64,000 nucleotides of DNA from Novosphingobium naphthalenivorans NBRC 102051. Its GTDB lineage: Bacteria > Pseudomonadota > Alphaproteobacteria > Sphingomonadales > Sphingomonadaceae. Each line of letters begins with the position of its first letter. The first letter of the stretch is position 1. Where the stretch lies: positions 20,259 to 84,258 of the forward strand of contig NZ_BCTX01000011.1 of assembly GCF_001590985.1 (NCBI RefSeq), in the 5' to 3' direction. Under the pieces are notes generated by a model. The model ran no database searches. It was not told the DNA's origin and saw only the letters and a program-made list of their open reading frames with translations. A program made the translations under genes and the position numbers. This document shows positions 47,590-56,862 of this stretch, in pieces.

Positions 47590-49341
47590 ATGCAGGATTA
47601 CTGTGCCCCCATCGACGACTATCGCTTTCTCCTGACCGAGGTGCTCGGCTTCGACGCGGCGATGGCCGAGGCAGACGGAGGCGAGGTCGACGCGGACACG
47701 GCCGTCGCGATCCTGGAGGAGGCCGGGCGCCTGTGCGCCGACCGCCTCCATCCGTTGAACCGAAGCGGCGATGAGCATGGTTGCCACCTCGCGGGTGGCG
47801 AGGTCAGCACGCCAGCCGGATTCCCGGATGCGTGGCGTGCCTTCATTGATGGCGGATGGGCATCTCTGTCGGGCGATCCCGCCAATGGGGGGCAGGGGCT
47901 CCCCTTCATCCTGCAGCTTTGGCTCGACGAGATGATGGCGTCGGCGAACCTGTCTTTCGGTCTCTTCGCCGGGCTGACGCGGGGTGCGGCTGAAGCGATT
48001 GCCGCGCATGCCAGCGATGCTCTCAAGGAAATCTATCTGCCGCGGCTCGTCAGCGGCAAATGGACCGGCGCGATGGCGCTGACCGAAAGCAACGCGGGCA
48101 GCGATCTCGCGCAGCTCAAGTCCAAGGCCACGCCCAATGCCGATGGCAGCTACGCCATCTCGGGCACCAAGATCTTCATTTCGTCCGGCGACCATGATTT
48201 TGGCGGTAACATCGTCCATCTCGTGCTGGCGCGCCTTCCCGATGCGCCTCCGGGGGTGAAGGGGATCAGCCTTTTCCTTGTCCCCAAATTCATTCCCGGC
48301 GCGGACGGCGGCTTCACCGTCCGCAACGCGATGTCGGTCGGCGCGCTCGAAGAGAAGATGGGCATCCATGCCCAGCCCACCTGCGTCATGAACTATGACG
48401 GCGCTGTGGGATGGTTGGTGGGCGAGCCCCATCGTGGCCTCGCCGCGATGTTCACCATGATGAATGCCGAACGGCTGATGGTTGGCATTCAGGGGCTTGG
48501 CATCGCGAGCGCCGCCTATCAGCAGGCGGTTGCCTATGCCCGCGACCGGCTGCAGGGGCGCGGAGCCGACGGAAATCCGGGGCCCGTTCCGATCATCGGC
48601 CATGCCGACATCCGCCGCACCCTGCTGACGATCCGTGCCTTCGTCGAAGCCGGACGTGCGCTCGCAGGATGGACGGCGCTGCAACTCGACCGGGCGCATT
48701 CGCATCCCGATCCGCTCGAACGGGAGCGCAGCGACGGCCTGGTGGCACTGCTCACGCCGGTCATCAAAGCGGCCTTCACCGATTTCGGCTTCGAGAGCGC
48801 GGTTCATGCCCAGCAGGTGTTCGGGGGACATGGCTACATTCGCGAATGGGGCATGGAGCAATATGTCCGCGATGCCCGGATCGCCCAGATCTACGAGGGC
48901 ACCAACGGCATCCAGGCTATGGATCTGGTCGGCCGCAAGATCGGACTGGCGAGTGGCGCCGTCGCGAACAGCTTCTTCGATCGGATAGAAGCCGATCTCA
49001 CCGATGCCGCAACCGTGCCGGAGATCGACCTCGTGGCCCGGCGAGGCCTGGAGGCGTTGACGCTTCTGAGGGAGGCTACGGCCAGCCTGCAAGGTGCGGA
49101 CCCGGACACGGCGGGCGCCGTCGCGGTGGACTATCTGCGCCTGTTCGCGCTCGTGGCGCTGGGCTGGATGTGGGCGCGGATGGCAGCCGCGGCGGCGCGC
49201 GGCGATGCCGCCCGACACGAGGCGAAGATCCATACCGCCCGTTTCTTCGCCCAACGCGTGCTCAACCAGGCCCATGCGCTCGCGCGGGCGGTGGCCGACG
49301 GCTCGGCATCGGTCGTGTCGCTTCCGGTCGATCAATTCTAG
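47590..49341 (+). CDS. Acyl-CoA dehydrogenase (large, FadE5-like)
   Basis: A 583-residue acyl-CoA dehydrogenase, longer than the ~380-residue core because of N- and C-terminal extensions as in FadE5-type enzymes for long-chain or bulky acyl-CoA. MALTESNAGSDLAQLKSKA (FAD/substrate region), MGIHAQPTCVMNYDGAVGWLVGEP, FGGHGYIREWGMEQYVRDARIAQIYEGTNGIQAMDL (with the catalytic-base Glu436) are diagnostic. It puts a trans-2 double bond in acyl-CoA, transferring electrons to ETF. The next step, a fadB-like gene, is only a fragment downstream, and a thiolase follows. Confidence 0.92.
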   Translation: MQDYCAPIDDYRFLLTEVLGFDAAMAEADGGEVDADTAVAILEEAGRLCADRLHPLNRSGDEHGCHLAGGEVSTPAGFPDAWRAFIDGGWASLSGDPANGGQGLPFILQLWLDEMMASANLSFGLFAGLTRGAAEAIAAHASDALKEIYLPRLVSGKWTGAMALTESNAGSDLAQLKSKATPNADGSYAISGTKIFISSGDHDFGGNIVHLVLARLPDAPPGVKGISLFLVPKFIPGADGGFTVRNAMSVGALEEKMGIHAQPTCVMNYDGAVGWLVGEPHRGLAAMFTMMNAERLMVGIQGLGIASAAYQQAVAYARDRLQGRGADGNPGPVPIIGHADIRRTLLTIRAFVEAGRALAGWTALQLDRAHSHPDPLERERSDGLVALLTPVIKAAFTDFGFESAVHAQQVFGGHGYIREWGMEQYVRDARIAQIYEGTNGIQAMDLVGRKIGLASGAVANSFFDRIEADLTDAATVPEIDLVARRGLEALTLLREATASLQGADPDTAGAVAVDYLRLFALVALGWMWARMAAAAARGDAARHEAKIHTARFFAQRVLNQAHALARAVADGSASVVSLPVDQF

Positions 49342-49356
49342 CGCAGAGGATATCCG

Positions 49357-49561
49357 GTGGCAGTCGCTGAGGAAAAGTTCGGCCCCGTTTCCTCGCGAGC
49401 GGGGCGGTCCGATGTTCCAGGCCGACCTGATGGGCTTGCCTGCCGCTCTGAACACGCTTCGCACCTATGCCGAGGGCCGCAACGGCTGGGCTTGGGCGCT
49501 GGCCGCGCTTTTGGTGGACCTCGCCGCGCGCAATGCCCGGTTCGAAGACCTCAACGGATGA
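49357..49561 (+). pseudogene. Internally deleted fadB-like (3-hydroxyacyl-CoA dehydrogenase) gene remnant
   Basis: A GTG at 49357 with AGAGGA upstream starts MAVAEEK, a plausible gene start. In another frame, from ~49388 to the TGA at 49559-49561, FPRERGGPMFQADLMGLPAA, NTLRTYAEGRNGW, ALLVDLAARNARFEDLNG matches the C-terminal end of multifunctional 3-hydroxyacyl-CoA dehydrogenases (FPRxRGGPMFxAD, LLVxLAxxGxxFxxLN). The intervening ~600 residues, including the hydratase and Rossmann domains, are missing. The layout fits a large internal deletion that also shifted the frame. The resulting peptide should be inactive. Confidence 0.7.
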
Positions 49562-49612
49562 CGACGATGCCAGGACGCATCTGCGTCCGGGGCAGTGGAG
49601 CAGGAGTTTGGA

Positions 49613-50794
49613 ATGGCTGACGTTTATCTTGTCTCAGCAGCGCGCACCGGGATCGGCAGCTTCGGCGGGTCACTCAAGGACCAGAGGCCAGGCGAGCTTG
49701 GCGGGCATGTCGCCCGGGCAGCGATCGAGCGCGCCGGTATCGGCCCCGACTTGGTGCAGAATGTGGTGTTCGGGAGTGTCGTCCCGACAGAACCGCGCGA
49801 CGCCTACGTGTCGCGTATCGCGGCCGTCGGCGCGGGCATTCCGCATGAGGCTCCCGCACTCACCGTGAACAGGCTCTGCGGATCGGGGCTTCAGGCCATC
49901 ATCTCGGCCGCGCAGTCCATCCTGCTCGGCGACCATGACATCGGCATCGGCGGCGGGGCGGAGATCATGAGCCGCGCGCCCTATTTCGCGCCCGCGGCCC
50001 GCTGGGGCCAGAAGATGGGCGACACCGCCATGCTCGACGGGCTGATCGGCGCGCTGTCTGATCCATTCCACGCTTATCATATGGGCGTGACCGCGGAGAA
50101 CGTCGCGTCCCGCTTCGGCATCTCCCGCGACGAGCAGGACGCGCTTGCCTTCGAAAGCCAGAAACGCGCCGCGCACGCCATCGCGTCCGGCTATTTTCGT
50201 GACCAGATCGTGCCGGTCGAGATCAAGGCACGCGGCCAGGTGAAGACGTTCGATGTCGACGAGTTCGTCCGCCTGGATGCGGCCGCCGAGGATTTCGGGA
50301 AGCTCAAACCCGTGTTCCAGAAGGAGAACGGCACGGTCACGGCCGGCAATGCGTCGGGCATCAACGATGGCGCGGCGGCGGTGGTGCTGGCGAGCGCCGG
50401 GGCCGTAGACCGCCACGGGCTCAAGCCGCTCGCTCGGCTGGTTGCCTATGGCCATGCCGGTGTTGATCCCGCCTATATGGGGATCGGTCCCGTACCGGCG
50501 ACGCGCAACGCGCTCGCGCGGGCTGGTCTCAAGGTCGAGGATCTCGACGTCATCGAAGCGAACGAGGCCTTTGCCGCGCAGGCCTGCGCCGTGGCGCGGG
50601 AGCTTGGCTTCGACCCGCAGAAGGTCAATCCCAACGGGAGCGGCATTTCGCTTGGGCATCCGATCGGCGCCACCGGCGCGATCATCACCACCAAGCTCGT
50701 CTATGAACTGCATCGCACCGGCGGCCGGTATGGACTGGCGACAATGTGCATTGGCGGAGGGCAGGGCATCGCCGCGATCTGGGAGCGGGTCTGA
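49613..50794 (+). CDS. Acetyl-CoA acetyltransferase / 3-ketoacyl-CoA thiolase
   Basis: A 393-residue thiolase. The nucleophile is Cys89 (NRLCGSGLQ); His349 (GHPIGATG) and Cys379 (CIGGGQG) complete the active site, and NEAFAAQ is present. The start at 49613 follows CAGGAG; an upstream ATG (49595) is less good. It cleaves 3-ketoacyl-CoA or condenses acetyl-CoA. It lies 51 bp after the fadB remnant, so the enzyme may now work with hydratase/dehydrogenase encoded elsewhere. Confidence 0.93.
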   Translation: MADVYLVSAARTGIGSFGGSLKDQRPGELGGHVARAAIERAGIGPDLVQNVVFGSVVPTEPRDAYVSRIAAVGAGIPHEAPALTVNRLCGSGLQAIISAAQSILLGDHDIGIGGGAEIMSRAPYFAPAARWGQKMGDTAMLDGLIGALSDPFHAYHMGVTAENVASRFGISRDEQDALAFESQKRAAHAIASGYFRDQIVPVEIKARGQVKTFDVDEFVRLDAAAEDFGKLKPVFQKENGTVTAGNASGINDGAAAVVLASAGAVDRHGLKPLARLVAYGHAGVDPAYMGIGPVPATRNALARAGLKVEDLDVIEANEAFAAQACAVARELGFDPQKVNPNGSGISLGHPIGATGAIITTKLVYELHRTGGRYGLATMCIGGGQGIAAIWERV

Positions 50795-50829
50795 TCTGCC
50801 GTCCTGGCCACGCGGAGCAGGCGGCGTGA

Positions 50830-51420
50830 GAATGCTTTTCCTCAAATAATCGTAAGGACGATACCGATGAAACTGCTGGTGCCCGTGCCGAAACCGAGTT
50901 CGCAAGCTACCTCATGTATCCCAAGGTATTCACGGCCTTCGCGGAGGCCAAGCGGCGCTATGGCCCCGTCGCAGCTCTGCCGACGCGGGTCTATTTCTAT
51001 GGCATGGAGCCAGGGCAGGAGATCAACGTCGAGATCGAACGGGGCAAGACTTCGGTGATCACGTTGACCGCGATCGGCAGAACCGAAGAGGATGGCTCGG
51101 TTCGCGTGTTTTTCGAACTGAATGGGCAACCCCGTATCATCACCGTCGCCGATCGAAAGGCCAATGCGGGCAAGGCGGCGCGGGGCATGGCTGATGCATC
51201 GAATGAAAACCACATCGCTGCTGCACCCATGCCGGGCGTGGTCGCTATGGTAGCAATTGCGCAAGGCCAGGCGGTAAAGGCGGGCGATCTTCTGATCACG
51301 CTTGAAGCCATGAAGATTGAGACCGCGATCTCGGTGCCGAAGGAAGCGACGATTTCGGAAATTGCCGCGAAGACTGGACAGCCAATCGACGCCAAGAAAC
51401 TGCTCGTTGTCCTCGATTGA
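50830..51420 (+). pseudogene. 3' fragment of a pyruvate carboxylase gene (biotin-carrier end)
   Basis: The open frame encodes, from ~50881, ETEFASYLMYPKVFTAF then LPTRVYFYGMEPGQEINVEIERGK, FFELNGQP and a lipoyl/biotinyl domain with EAMKIE, whose Lys134 (counting from the ATG at 50914) would be biotinylated. These are the last ~170 residues of pyruvate carboxylase, normally ~1150 residues; the biotin carboxylase and carboxyltransferase domains are absent and no upstream part is seen. No good ribosome site precedes the ATG at 50914. It is most likely a deletion remnant, though a biotinylated stand-alone peptide cannot be ruled out. Confidence 0.75.
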
Positions 51421-51486
51421 GCTTGGCTTGGCGGACTCCGATCGTCGCCCGGCCGCCATCGGGCAAGAGGAACGCTTTCGGCAGGG

Positions 51487-52776
51487 TCAGGAGAACCTTC
51501 CCGGGGAGCGAACATGAGAGTCCAAAATGTCGACGAGCCATAAGAGGCTGCCTCGCAAAGGACCATATAGACGCGTCTGATGTCGCCGGTAGAGGAGAGA
51601 ATGCCCGAGTTGCGCGACCCGACCACGCAGAAAGCCGCCTTCAAACAGACCAAAGCGGGCGAGTGTCCCATAGGCGTCATAACCACCGAGGGAGACCAGC
51701 GAGCCGAAATCGTGGTAACGGAAATCGGGAACACGGAGGCCTTGCACGATCGCGGGCAGATGCCGGCAAAGATACATGCATTGCTGATACGCTGCCTGTG
51801 CTGTCGTTGGTAAAGGAGCTTCGCCTTCGGAAGTCTGGACGCTTGCACAATCCCCCAGGGCGAGAATTTTGGGGTCGCCCACGGCCATGAGGGTTCTGTC
51901 GACGATCACTTGTCCCAACCGGCTATGTTGAAGCCCTTCTATATCTGCAATAAATGCCGGTGCGCGGACGCCGGCTGCCCATAGCTTCAGATCTGCATCG
52001 ACCCTTCTGCCGTCTGCTAGGGCAAACCCCGTGTCGTCGGCTGATTGCACGCGCGCTGACATCAGAACGGTAATTCCCAGGCGCTCCAGCACTTCAAGAG
52101 CTGCCTGTGCAACCTTAGGAGGGAAGGGTCCCAGGATGCGATCCTGTGACTCTATGAGCGTTATCGAGAGATTGCCCCGTAAGCCCAGAGCCCCATGCAA
52201 CTCCAGCACATCGGCCAACCGAATAAGCTCCGCGACAAGTTCGACGCCCGTCGCACCTGCTCCGACCACCGCGACCGATAGGGGCCGCTGGCTGGCGACG
52301 GACCGTATCAACGCTATCCGCAGCCTGTCGTTGAATGCGAGCGCCTCTCGCCGACTGTCGATGGTCATGCAATGCTCCGCGACACCGGGCGTTCCGAAAT
52401 CATTGGCACGGCTTCCGGCTGCGAGGACCAGCGTATCATATTGAAGGGAGCGGGCGGGCAGCACCTCTTCACCGGTCGCCATGACCGGACCGATCCGAAT
52501 GAGGGACCGCTCGCGATCGACGGCAACGACCTCGCCAAGCTCGAATGAGAAGCCCCTGCGGCGCGCTTGCGAGAGATAGGCGGTTTGATGGGCGCCGGTA
52601 TCCGCCGTTCCAGCGGCAATGGTGTGGAGCATGGGTTTCCAGACATGAGCCAGTTCGCGATCGACAAGTCGAACATCCCAGCCCAGCTTGCGTGCAGGCT
52701 TGCCTGAAACATGGCTGGCAAGATCGAGGCCCGCGACACCTCCACCGACGACCACGATCTTGTGCTTTTCAGTCAT
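51487..52776 (-). CDS. Type II NADH dehydrogenase / NAD(P)-FAD oxidoreductase (NDH-2-like)
   Basis: A 429-residue flavoprotein with an FAD-binding GGGVAG (11-16), the NDH-2 motif HVWKPMLHTIAAGTAD (~45-60), a second Rossmann motif VVGAGATGVE (~168-177), and LALGDCASV (FAD contact) near residue 303. A C-terminal region (SLLWLVDILDSHVR) may be the membrane-attaching part. It moves electrons from NADH to quinone without pumping protons. The start MTEKHKIVVVGG at 52776 matches relatives; an ATG at 52836 directly after the upstream stop would add 20 unusual residues. It is the last gene of a stress-related minus-strand array. Confidence 0.87.
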   Translation of the reverse strand: MTEKHKIVVVGGGVAGLDLASHVSGKPARKLGWDVRLVDRELAHVWKPMLHTIAAGTADTGAHQTAYLSQARRRGFSFELGEVVAVDRERSLIRIGPVMATGEEVLPARSLQYDTLVLAAGSRANDFGTPGVAEHCMTIDSRREALAFNDRLRIALIRSVASQRPLSVAVVGAGATGVELVAELIRLADVLELHGALGLRGNLSITLIESQDRILGPFPPKVAQAALEVLERLGITVLMSARVQSADDTGFALADGRRVDADLKLWAAGVRAPAFIADIEGLQHSRLGQVIVDRTLMAVGDPKILALGDCASVQTSEGEAPLPTTAQAAYQQCMYLCRHLPAIVQGLRVPDFRYHDFGSLVSLGGYDAYGTLARFGLFEGGFLRGRVAQLGHSLLYRRHQTRLYGPLRGSLLWLVDILDSHVRSPGRFS

Positions 52777-52836
52777 GTCTATCCATTCTTGGAAATTTTC
52801 ACTTGTTACGACTTCGTCTGACCACATGGTCGCCAT

Positions 52837-53388
52837 TCAGAAATAGCGGCGCTGCCGCAGCCGAAGAGCCAGCCAGATCAGGAAAAGGCTGCGTACCAGA
52901 AGACTCAGGCCGATGGCGATGCCAACATAGGTGATGGCGACGATCGGATGCACAAAAAGCAAAGACAGCCCAAGTACTACGTTGACGATACTCAAGCAGA
53001 TAAGCCAGGGCCGGTCTTCCCTTTTTCGTAGGGACGCGGAAAAGGTAAAGCGCGCTCCAACGAGAAGCCACGCACTGCTCAACCAAACGAGTGACAGGCC
53101 GCCGGCGAGCGGGTGAAAGAGGACTATGCCGCCCCCGATCAGGGTGAGAGCGCCAAAAAGCGCCTCCGAGCGATCCTTGCGGCGTCTGGAAAGCCCGGCG
53201 ACGACCATGAGAACGCCATAGCCCAAAAGCCCGAAACCAAGTGCTGTGCCGGCGGACAGTCCGAAAAGAAATGGATGCAGAAGACCAAGCATGCCAAGTA
53301 TTGCGACGGCAATGCCGTAGGCGAGCATCCAGGCCTGCTCGCTGCGTAAGAGGTGTCTGGTCACATGGTTGATCCGCTTTTTGGTCAT
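52837..53388 (-). CDS. HdeD/DUF308-family membrane protein
   Basis: A 183-residue inner-membrane protein with six helices arranged as three hairpins, each containing a Gly-rich LGxLGLLHPF-like turn (residues ~31-40), HPLAGG (~92-97) and VHPIVAI (~146-152), the repeated pattern of the HdeD family linked to acid or envelope stress. Its function is not defined at the molecular level. It lies between the universal stress protein and the NDH-2 gene in the same direction. Confidence 0.82.
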   Translation of the reverse strand: MTKKRINHVTRHLLRSEQAWMLAYGIAVAILGMLGLLHPFLFGLSAGTALGFGLLGYGVLMVVAGLSRRRKDRSEALFGALTLIGGGIVLFHPLAGGLSLVWLSSAWLLVGARFTFSASLRKREDRPWLICLSIVNVVLGLSLLFVHPIVAITYVGIAIGLSLLVRSLFLIWLALRLRQRRYF

Positions 53389-53436
53389 CCAATCGCCCGG
53401 GTTGCCGAGAGTGCTGGAGCCGATTTTTAAGACAGC

Positions 53437-54273
53437 TTAGAGCGATAGGATGATTGGAATCGCCGAGTTTCTCAGCAAATGCCGAGTTGTTCCTCCTAAA
53501 ACGCTCTCGCTCAACTTGGATCTTCCGTAAGCGCCCATGACGAGCAAATCAGCGCTGTTGCTTGTCGCGAAATCAAGAATGAGCTTTCCCGTTTCACGAC
53601 CCTCGAGCAGGTGCAACTCGGCGTTGAGGCCACTTCGGGCGAGGTGCGCCTTCAACTCGCTGCCGGGATCGAAATCCACGATTTTGTGAGCGCCTATTTG
53701 CTGTACGACGACGACATCGATCCGCGCTGCCTCGAAGAGGAACGGCATCGCGTTCGCAACCGCCCGAGCGGCTTCGGCACTGCCATTCCAGGCAATGACA
53801 ATGCTGTTCGGCATACGGCTGACCGGCCAATTCTCCGGTAAAAGGAGGACAGGTCGTCCCGACGCAAAAATCAACTCGCCAGATAGGCCGAGCCTCGTTT
53901 GTGCTTTGTTCGGCCGTGCTCCCCCGCCGATAATCGCAAGGCCCGCGTAACGGGCGTACAACATCAGCCTTTGATCACGTTCGTGGTTGAAGCGCCGCCA
54001 TGTGCCCTGGAGATTTAAGTCGCAGATGATCTTGTCGAAGGCTGCCCGCATTTCGGCTTCTGCCGTACGCATGCTGTCACCGAATGTCTTAAGCATCTCC
54101 GTAATGCCGTCGCCAATCGCATAGTCCGAATGGAGATGTAGCTCGAGACCATCGACGACGAAGACGCATGTCAGATGTGCCCGCCATCTATGTGCCAGTT
54201 TTCCGGCATATGATAAACGAGTGTTCCAATGAGGCGTATCTTCCAGGAAGACAATGATATCCTTAGGTGTCAT
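53437..54273 (-). CDS. Universal stress protein (UspA family), tandem-domain size
   Basis: A 278-residue protein, twice a single Usp domain. The N-terminal unit starts MTPKDIIVFLED. The C-terminal unit holds SIVIAWNGSAEAARAVANAMPFL (~158-180) and LLVMGAYGRSKLSESVLGGTTRHLL, a variant of the G-2x-G-9x-G(S/T) ATP-binding motif. Usp proteins aid survival in energy or oxidative stress. Its start overlaps the 3' end of the small gene upstream by 11 bases. The neighbours HdeD-like and NDH-2 suggest a low-energy or stress operon. Confidence 0.9.
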   Translation of the reverse strand: MTPKDIIVFLEDTPHWNTRLSYAGKLAHRWRAHLTCVFVVDGLELHLHSDYAIGDGITEMLKTFGDSMRTAEAEMRAAFDKIICDLNLQGTWRRFNHERDQRLMLYARYAGLAIIGGGARPNKAQTRLGLSGELIFASGRPVLLLPENWPVSRMPNSIVIAWNGSAEAARAVANAMPFLFEAARIDVVVVQQIGAHKIVDFDPGSELKAHLARSGLNAELHLLEGRETGKLILDFATSNSADLLVMGAYGRSKLSESVLGGTTRHLLRNSAIPIILSL

Positions 54274-54682
54274 CGGGATTCTTTCTGGAGTGGTGGTTGT
54301 CGGGTAACGTCGTGGCGCGGTCGCGGCTCAAAATATTGCCGTTATCGATGCCTTCGAAGGAGGCGAAGCGTCGGACACCGTCAAAGACGTTTGAGTTGGC
54401 GCGACGCAGATATCGCCTCGCTGCCTCGAGCAAAGGCGGATCAATCTCTTCGAATCCGGTCACGTCACCGCCGGGTGCGAACTGCCACATCGCGAAAGCG
54501 CGCAAAGCTTCGAGTTGCGGATTGGCCAACGTCGTGACTCGCTCGACCCCGAAGACTGACAGGATGAAAGACATTCGCCTGCCATCTGGAGGTCTGGCGA
54601 CGCGACGACGGTTTCGCGCATCGGCTATACCGATGAGCAAAGCGCTTTTCTGGATGCGCGTGAGAGGCGGAAGATGCATCAT
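54263..54682 (-). CDS. Small conserved-looking protein of unknown function in the stress array
   Basis: A 139-residue protein. Its start (54682) overlaps the TetR stop by ATGA and its stop overlaps the UspA start, which supports translation. The middle part, SFILSVFGVERVTTLANPQLEALRAFA, is like short sphingomonad proteins of the pattern ...FG-x-TTxLANPxLEALRxFA. No domain of known function was recognised; the C-terminus is Arg/Asn-rich. It has no signal peptide or helix clearly spanning the membrane. Confidence 0.65.
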   Translation of the reverse strand: MMHLPPLTRIQKSALLIGIADARNRRRVARPPDGRRMSFILSVFGVERVTTLANPQLEALRAFAMWQFAPGGDVTGFEEIDPPLLEAARRYLRRANSNVFDGVRRFASFEGIDNGNILSRDRATTLPDNHHSRKNPDDT

Positions 54683-55365
54683 GTTCCCGCAACTCCCGCA
54701 GAAGCGAGCGGACCGGCGATCAACAAGAAGGATGAAACAGCCCGCTCAAGATGTTGGCGGCGCGCACCACCACTCGGAGGGGCCGCGACGCCCGCGAGAA
54801 GGCGTAACGGAAGATCGGCAACCACCAGTCCGGAAAATGCTGCGTATAAATCCTCAGGTCGGGCGCTCTGGCTGTCCGCTATCCATCTCCAGTCGGTGAA
54901 ATATGCATGCAACTCGGCTTCAATGGGCGCGATTCCCGCATCATAGATAAACACGCCGAGATCAGACTCTCGCGGCACCTGGGGCAGCACGAGTTGCACC
55001 AGGTCGAGCCATTCTTTGGCGGTGACGAACCCTAAAAGCTGATCGGCGATGTCTACCAGAGTCGCAGCGAGATGGAGCCGCTTCCCTGCAAGGGGCGAGG
55101 TCGGCCGAATGCGCTCGAGACGATCCTGGATCAGCGCTTCAAACAGCCCTCGCTTGCTGCCGAACAAACTGTAGATCGTCCCTCGCGAGCCGCCTGTTTG
55201 CTCGATAATGTCGGTGATGCTCGTCCCGTCATAACCCTGCCTGAAAAAGCAGGCGGCGGCGCCGTCCAACATCCGTTGCCGCTTGAGCACGGTACCGGGC
55301 CGCATTCTGCGGGCGACAGCCTCATCTGGCGGTTTCCTCCCCGTGGATATGCGCCGATAATTCAC
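54679..55365 (-). CDS. TetR/AcrR-family regulator
   Basis: A 228-residue TetR protein starting at GTG 55365. HTH at ~28-75: RQRMLDGAAACFFRQGYDGTSITDIIEQTG and GTIYSLFGSKRGLFEALI; the C-terminal half is helical with LYAAFSGLVVADLPLRLLAG. It is the first gene of the TetR / small gene / UspA / HdeD / NDH-2 array and lies 72 bp behind the outer-membrane factor of the RND pump, so it could control either. It differs from the divergent TetR at 61.3 kb. Confidence 0.88.
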   Translation of the reverse strand: MNYRRISTGRKPPDEAVARRMRPGTVLKRQRMLDGAAACFFRQGYDGTSITDIIEQTGGSRGTIYSLFGSKRGLFEALIQDRLERIRPTSPLAGKRLHLAATLVDIADQLLGFVTAKEWLDLVQLVLPQVPRESDLGVFIYDAGIAPIEAELHAYFTDWRWIADSQSARPEDLYAAFSGLVVADLPLRLLAGVAAPPSGGARRQHLERAVSSFLLIAGPLASAGVAGT

Positions 55366-55437
55366 GGTCTCGCACCCGCTATGGGGTTGCCTTCGTCCGT
55401 ACGGCCGGGAGAGCTCGCGCGGCAGGTGGAGCGCAGA

Positions 55438-56862
55438 TCAGCGCAAGCCACCGCCAAAAACCCTGTAAAGATCGACGAGGTTAGATTGCTTTGCCAACCT
55501 TGCGTCGATCAAGCTCTGTTGAGCGGCCAGAAGCGCTCGCTGGGCATCGAGGGTCGAAAGGAACGGATCCAATCCCCTGCGATAGCGCGCCTCGGCCAGT
55601 TGGTAGCTCTCGGCGCTCGCCCGCTCCAGCGATTGCTGGGCGTCGAGTTGCTCCGCGATCGTCGACCGCCGGGCGAGGGCGTCCGCCGCTTCCCGAAAAG
55701 CCGACTGGACAGCTTTCTCGTAGCTCGCGACCGCCGCATCCCGCTGTGCCTTCGTCGCCGCGAGATTGGCGCTGTTCCTGCCATAGTTGAAGATGGGCAG
55801 AGTTGCCGCGGGGCTGAAATTCCACGTGTCCGAGCCGGACTCGAACAGATGCGACAGGCCGGGAGCCATGGTTCCCACAGCTCCGGTCAACGAAATGCGG
55901 GGGAAGAAAGCCGCTCGCGCTGCGCCGATGTTGGCATTGGCGGCGATCAACTGGTGCTCGGCGGCGAGTACGTCGGGACGACCGACCAAGACCTCCGAAC
56001 TCAGGTTCGGGGGCAATTGGTCAATCGTGTAGGAAGCTTCTCCCAGCCGGATAGGCAGCATGCCGTCGTCGGGTGATATGCCCATCAAAAGAGCGAGCGC
56101 ATTGCGATCCTGGGCGACTGCGGTCCTTAGCTGGGCAACCGTGCTGCGCGCCTGTTCGAAACTGGTCTGCGCCTGCCGCACGTCGAGAGCCGAGGCATAG
56201 CCACGCTCATGCCGTGCGCGAGTGAGACCAAGTGTGCGTTCGAATGCATCGCGGCTTTGCGATGCGACATCGAGCCGCTCGGTGTCCGCACCCAGTGTTA
56301 GCCAAGCATTGGCGACTTCTCCCACAAGTGCAATCTGCGCCGCCTTGCGCGCTTCATCGGTCGAGAAATATTGTTCGAGCGCGGCCTTCGACAGGTTGCG
56401 AATGCGCCCGAAAAGGTCGATTTCCCAAGAAGCGCCGATGCTGGCTGACCAAGATTCCGGCGTCCTGTCGCCCCCGTAGAGCGCTGCCTGGTCGCGCGTT
56501 ACACGCTGCATCGCGCCGCTCCCGTCGGCGGAGACGGTGGGAAGCAAGTCCGATCGCTGGACGCGATACGAGGCCCTCGCCGCCGCGACATTGGCGACCG
56601 CGACCCTCAGATCGCGATTGTTCCGTAGGGCCAGGTCGATCGCACCGCGCAGACGCTGATCGGTAAAAAATGCCTGCCAGCCGACCTCGGCGAGGGGCGT
56701 TTTGTTATCGTCGCCGAGTTGGGGAGGGTGCGCGTCGGCCGGCAGGCTGGCAGGTACAGGCAGCGACGGACGTCTATATTCCGGCGCAAAACTGCATCCG
56801 CCAAGGAGAATTGCGGTTGCGAGAACCGCCAAAGAGCAGCGCATGGAGATGTTCCTGTTCAT
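55438..56862 (-). CDS. NodT/OprM-like outer-membrane efflux lipoprotein
   Basis: A 474-residue outer-membrane factor with lipoprotein signal [23 protein letters not shown] (Cys ~23), [60 protein letters not shown] and [12 protein letters not shown] repeats, which is the OprM pattern. It is coupled to the RND pump gene upstream by ATGA overlap (56859-56862), and so completes an AcrA-AcrB-OprM type tripartite pump. Confidence 0.9.
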   Translation of the reverse strand: MNRNISMRCSLAVLATAILLGGCSFAPEYRRPSLPVPASLPADAHPPQLGDDNKTPLAEVGWQAFFTDQRLRGAIDLALRNNRDLRVAVANVAAARASYRVQRSDLLPTVSADGSGAMQRVTRDQAALYGGDRTPESWSASIGASWEIDLFGRIRNLSKAALEQYFSTDEARKAAQIALVGEVANAWLTLGADTERLDVASQSRDAFERTLGLTRARHERGYASALDVRQAQTSFEQARSTVAQLRTAVAQDRNALALLMGISPDDGMLPIRLGEASYTIDQLPPNLSSEVLVGRPDVLAAEHQLIAANANIGAARAAFFPRISLTGAVGTMAPGLSHLFESGSDTWNFSPAATLPIFNYGRNSANLAATKAQRDAAVASYEKAVQSAFREAADALARRSTIAEQLDAQQSLERASAESYQLAEARYRRGLDPFLSTLDAQRALLAAQQSLIDARLAKQSNLVDLYRVFGGGLR

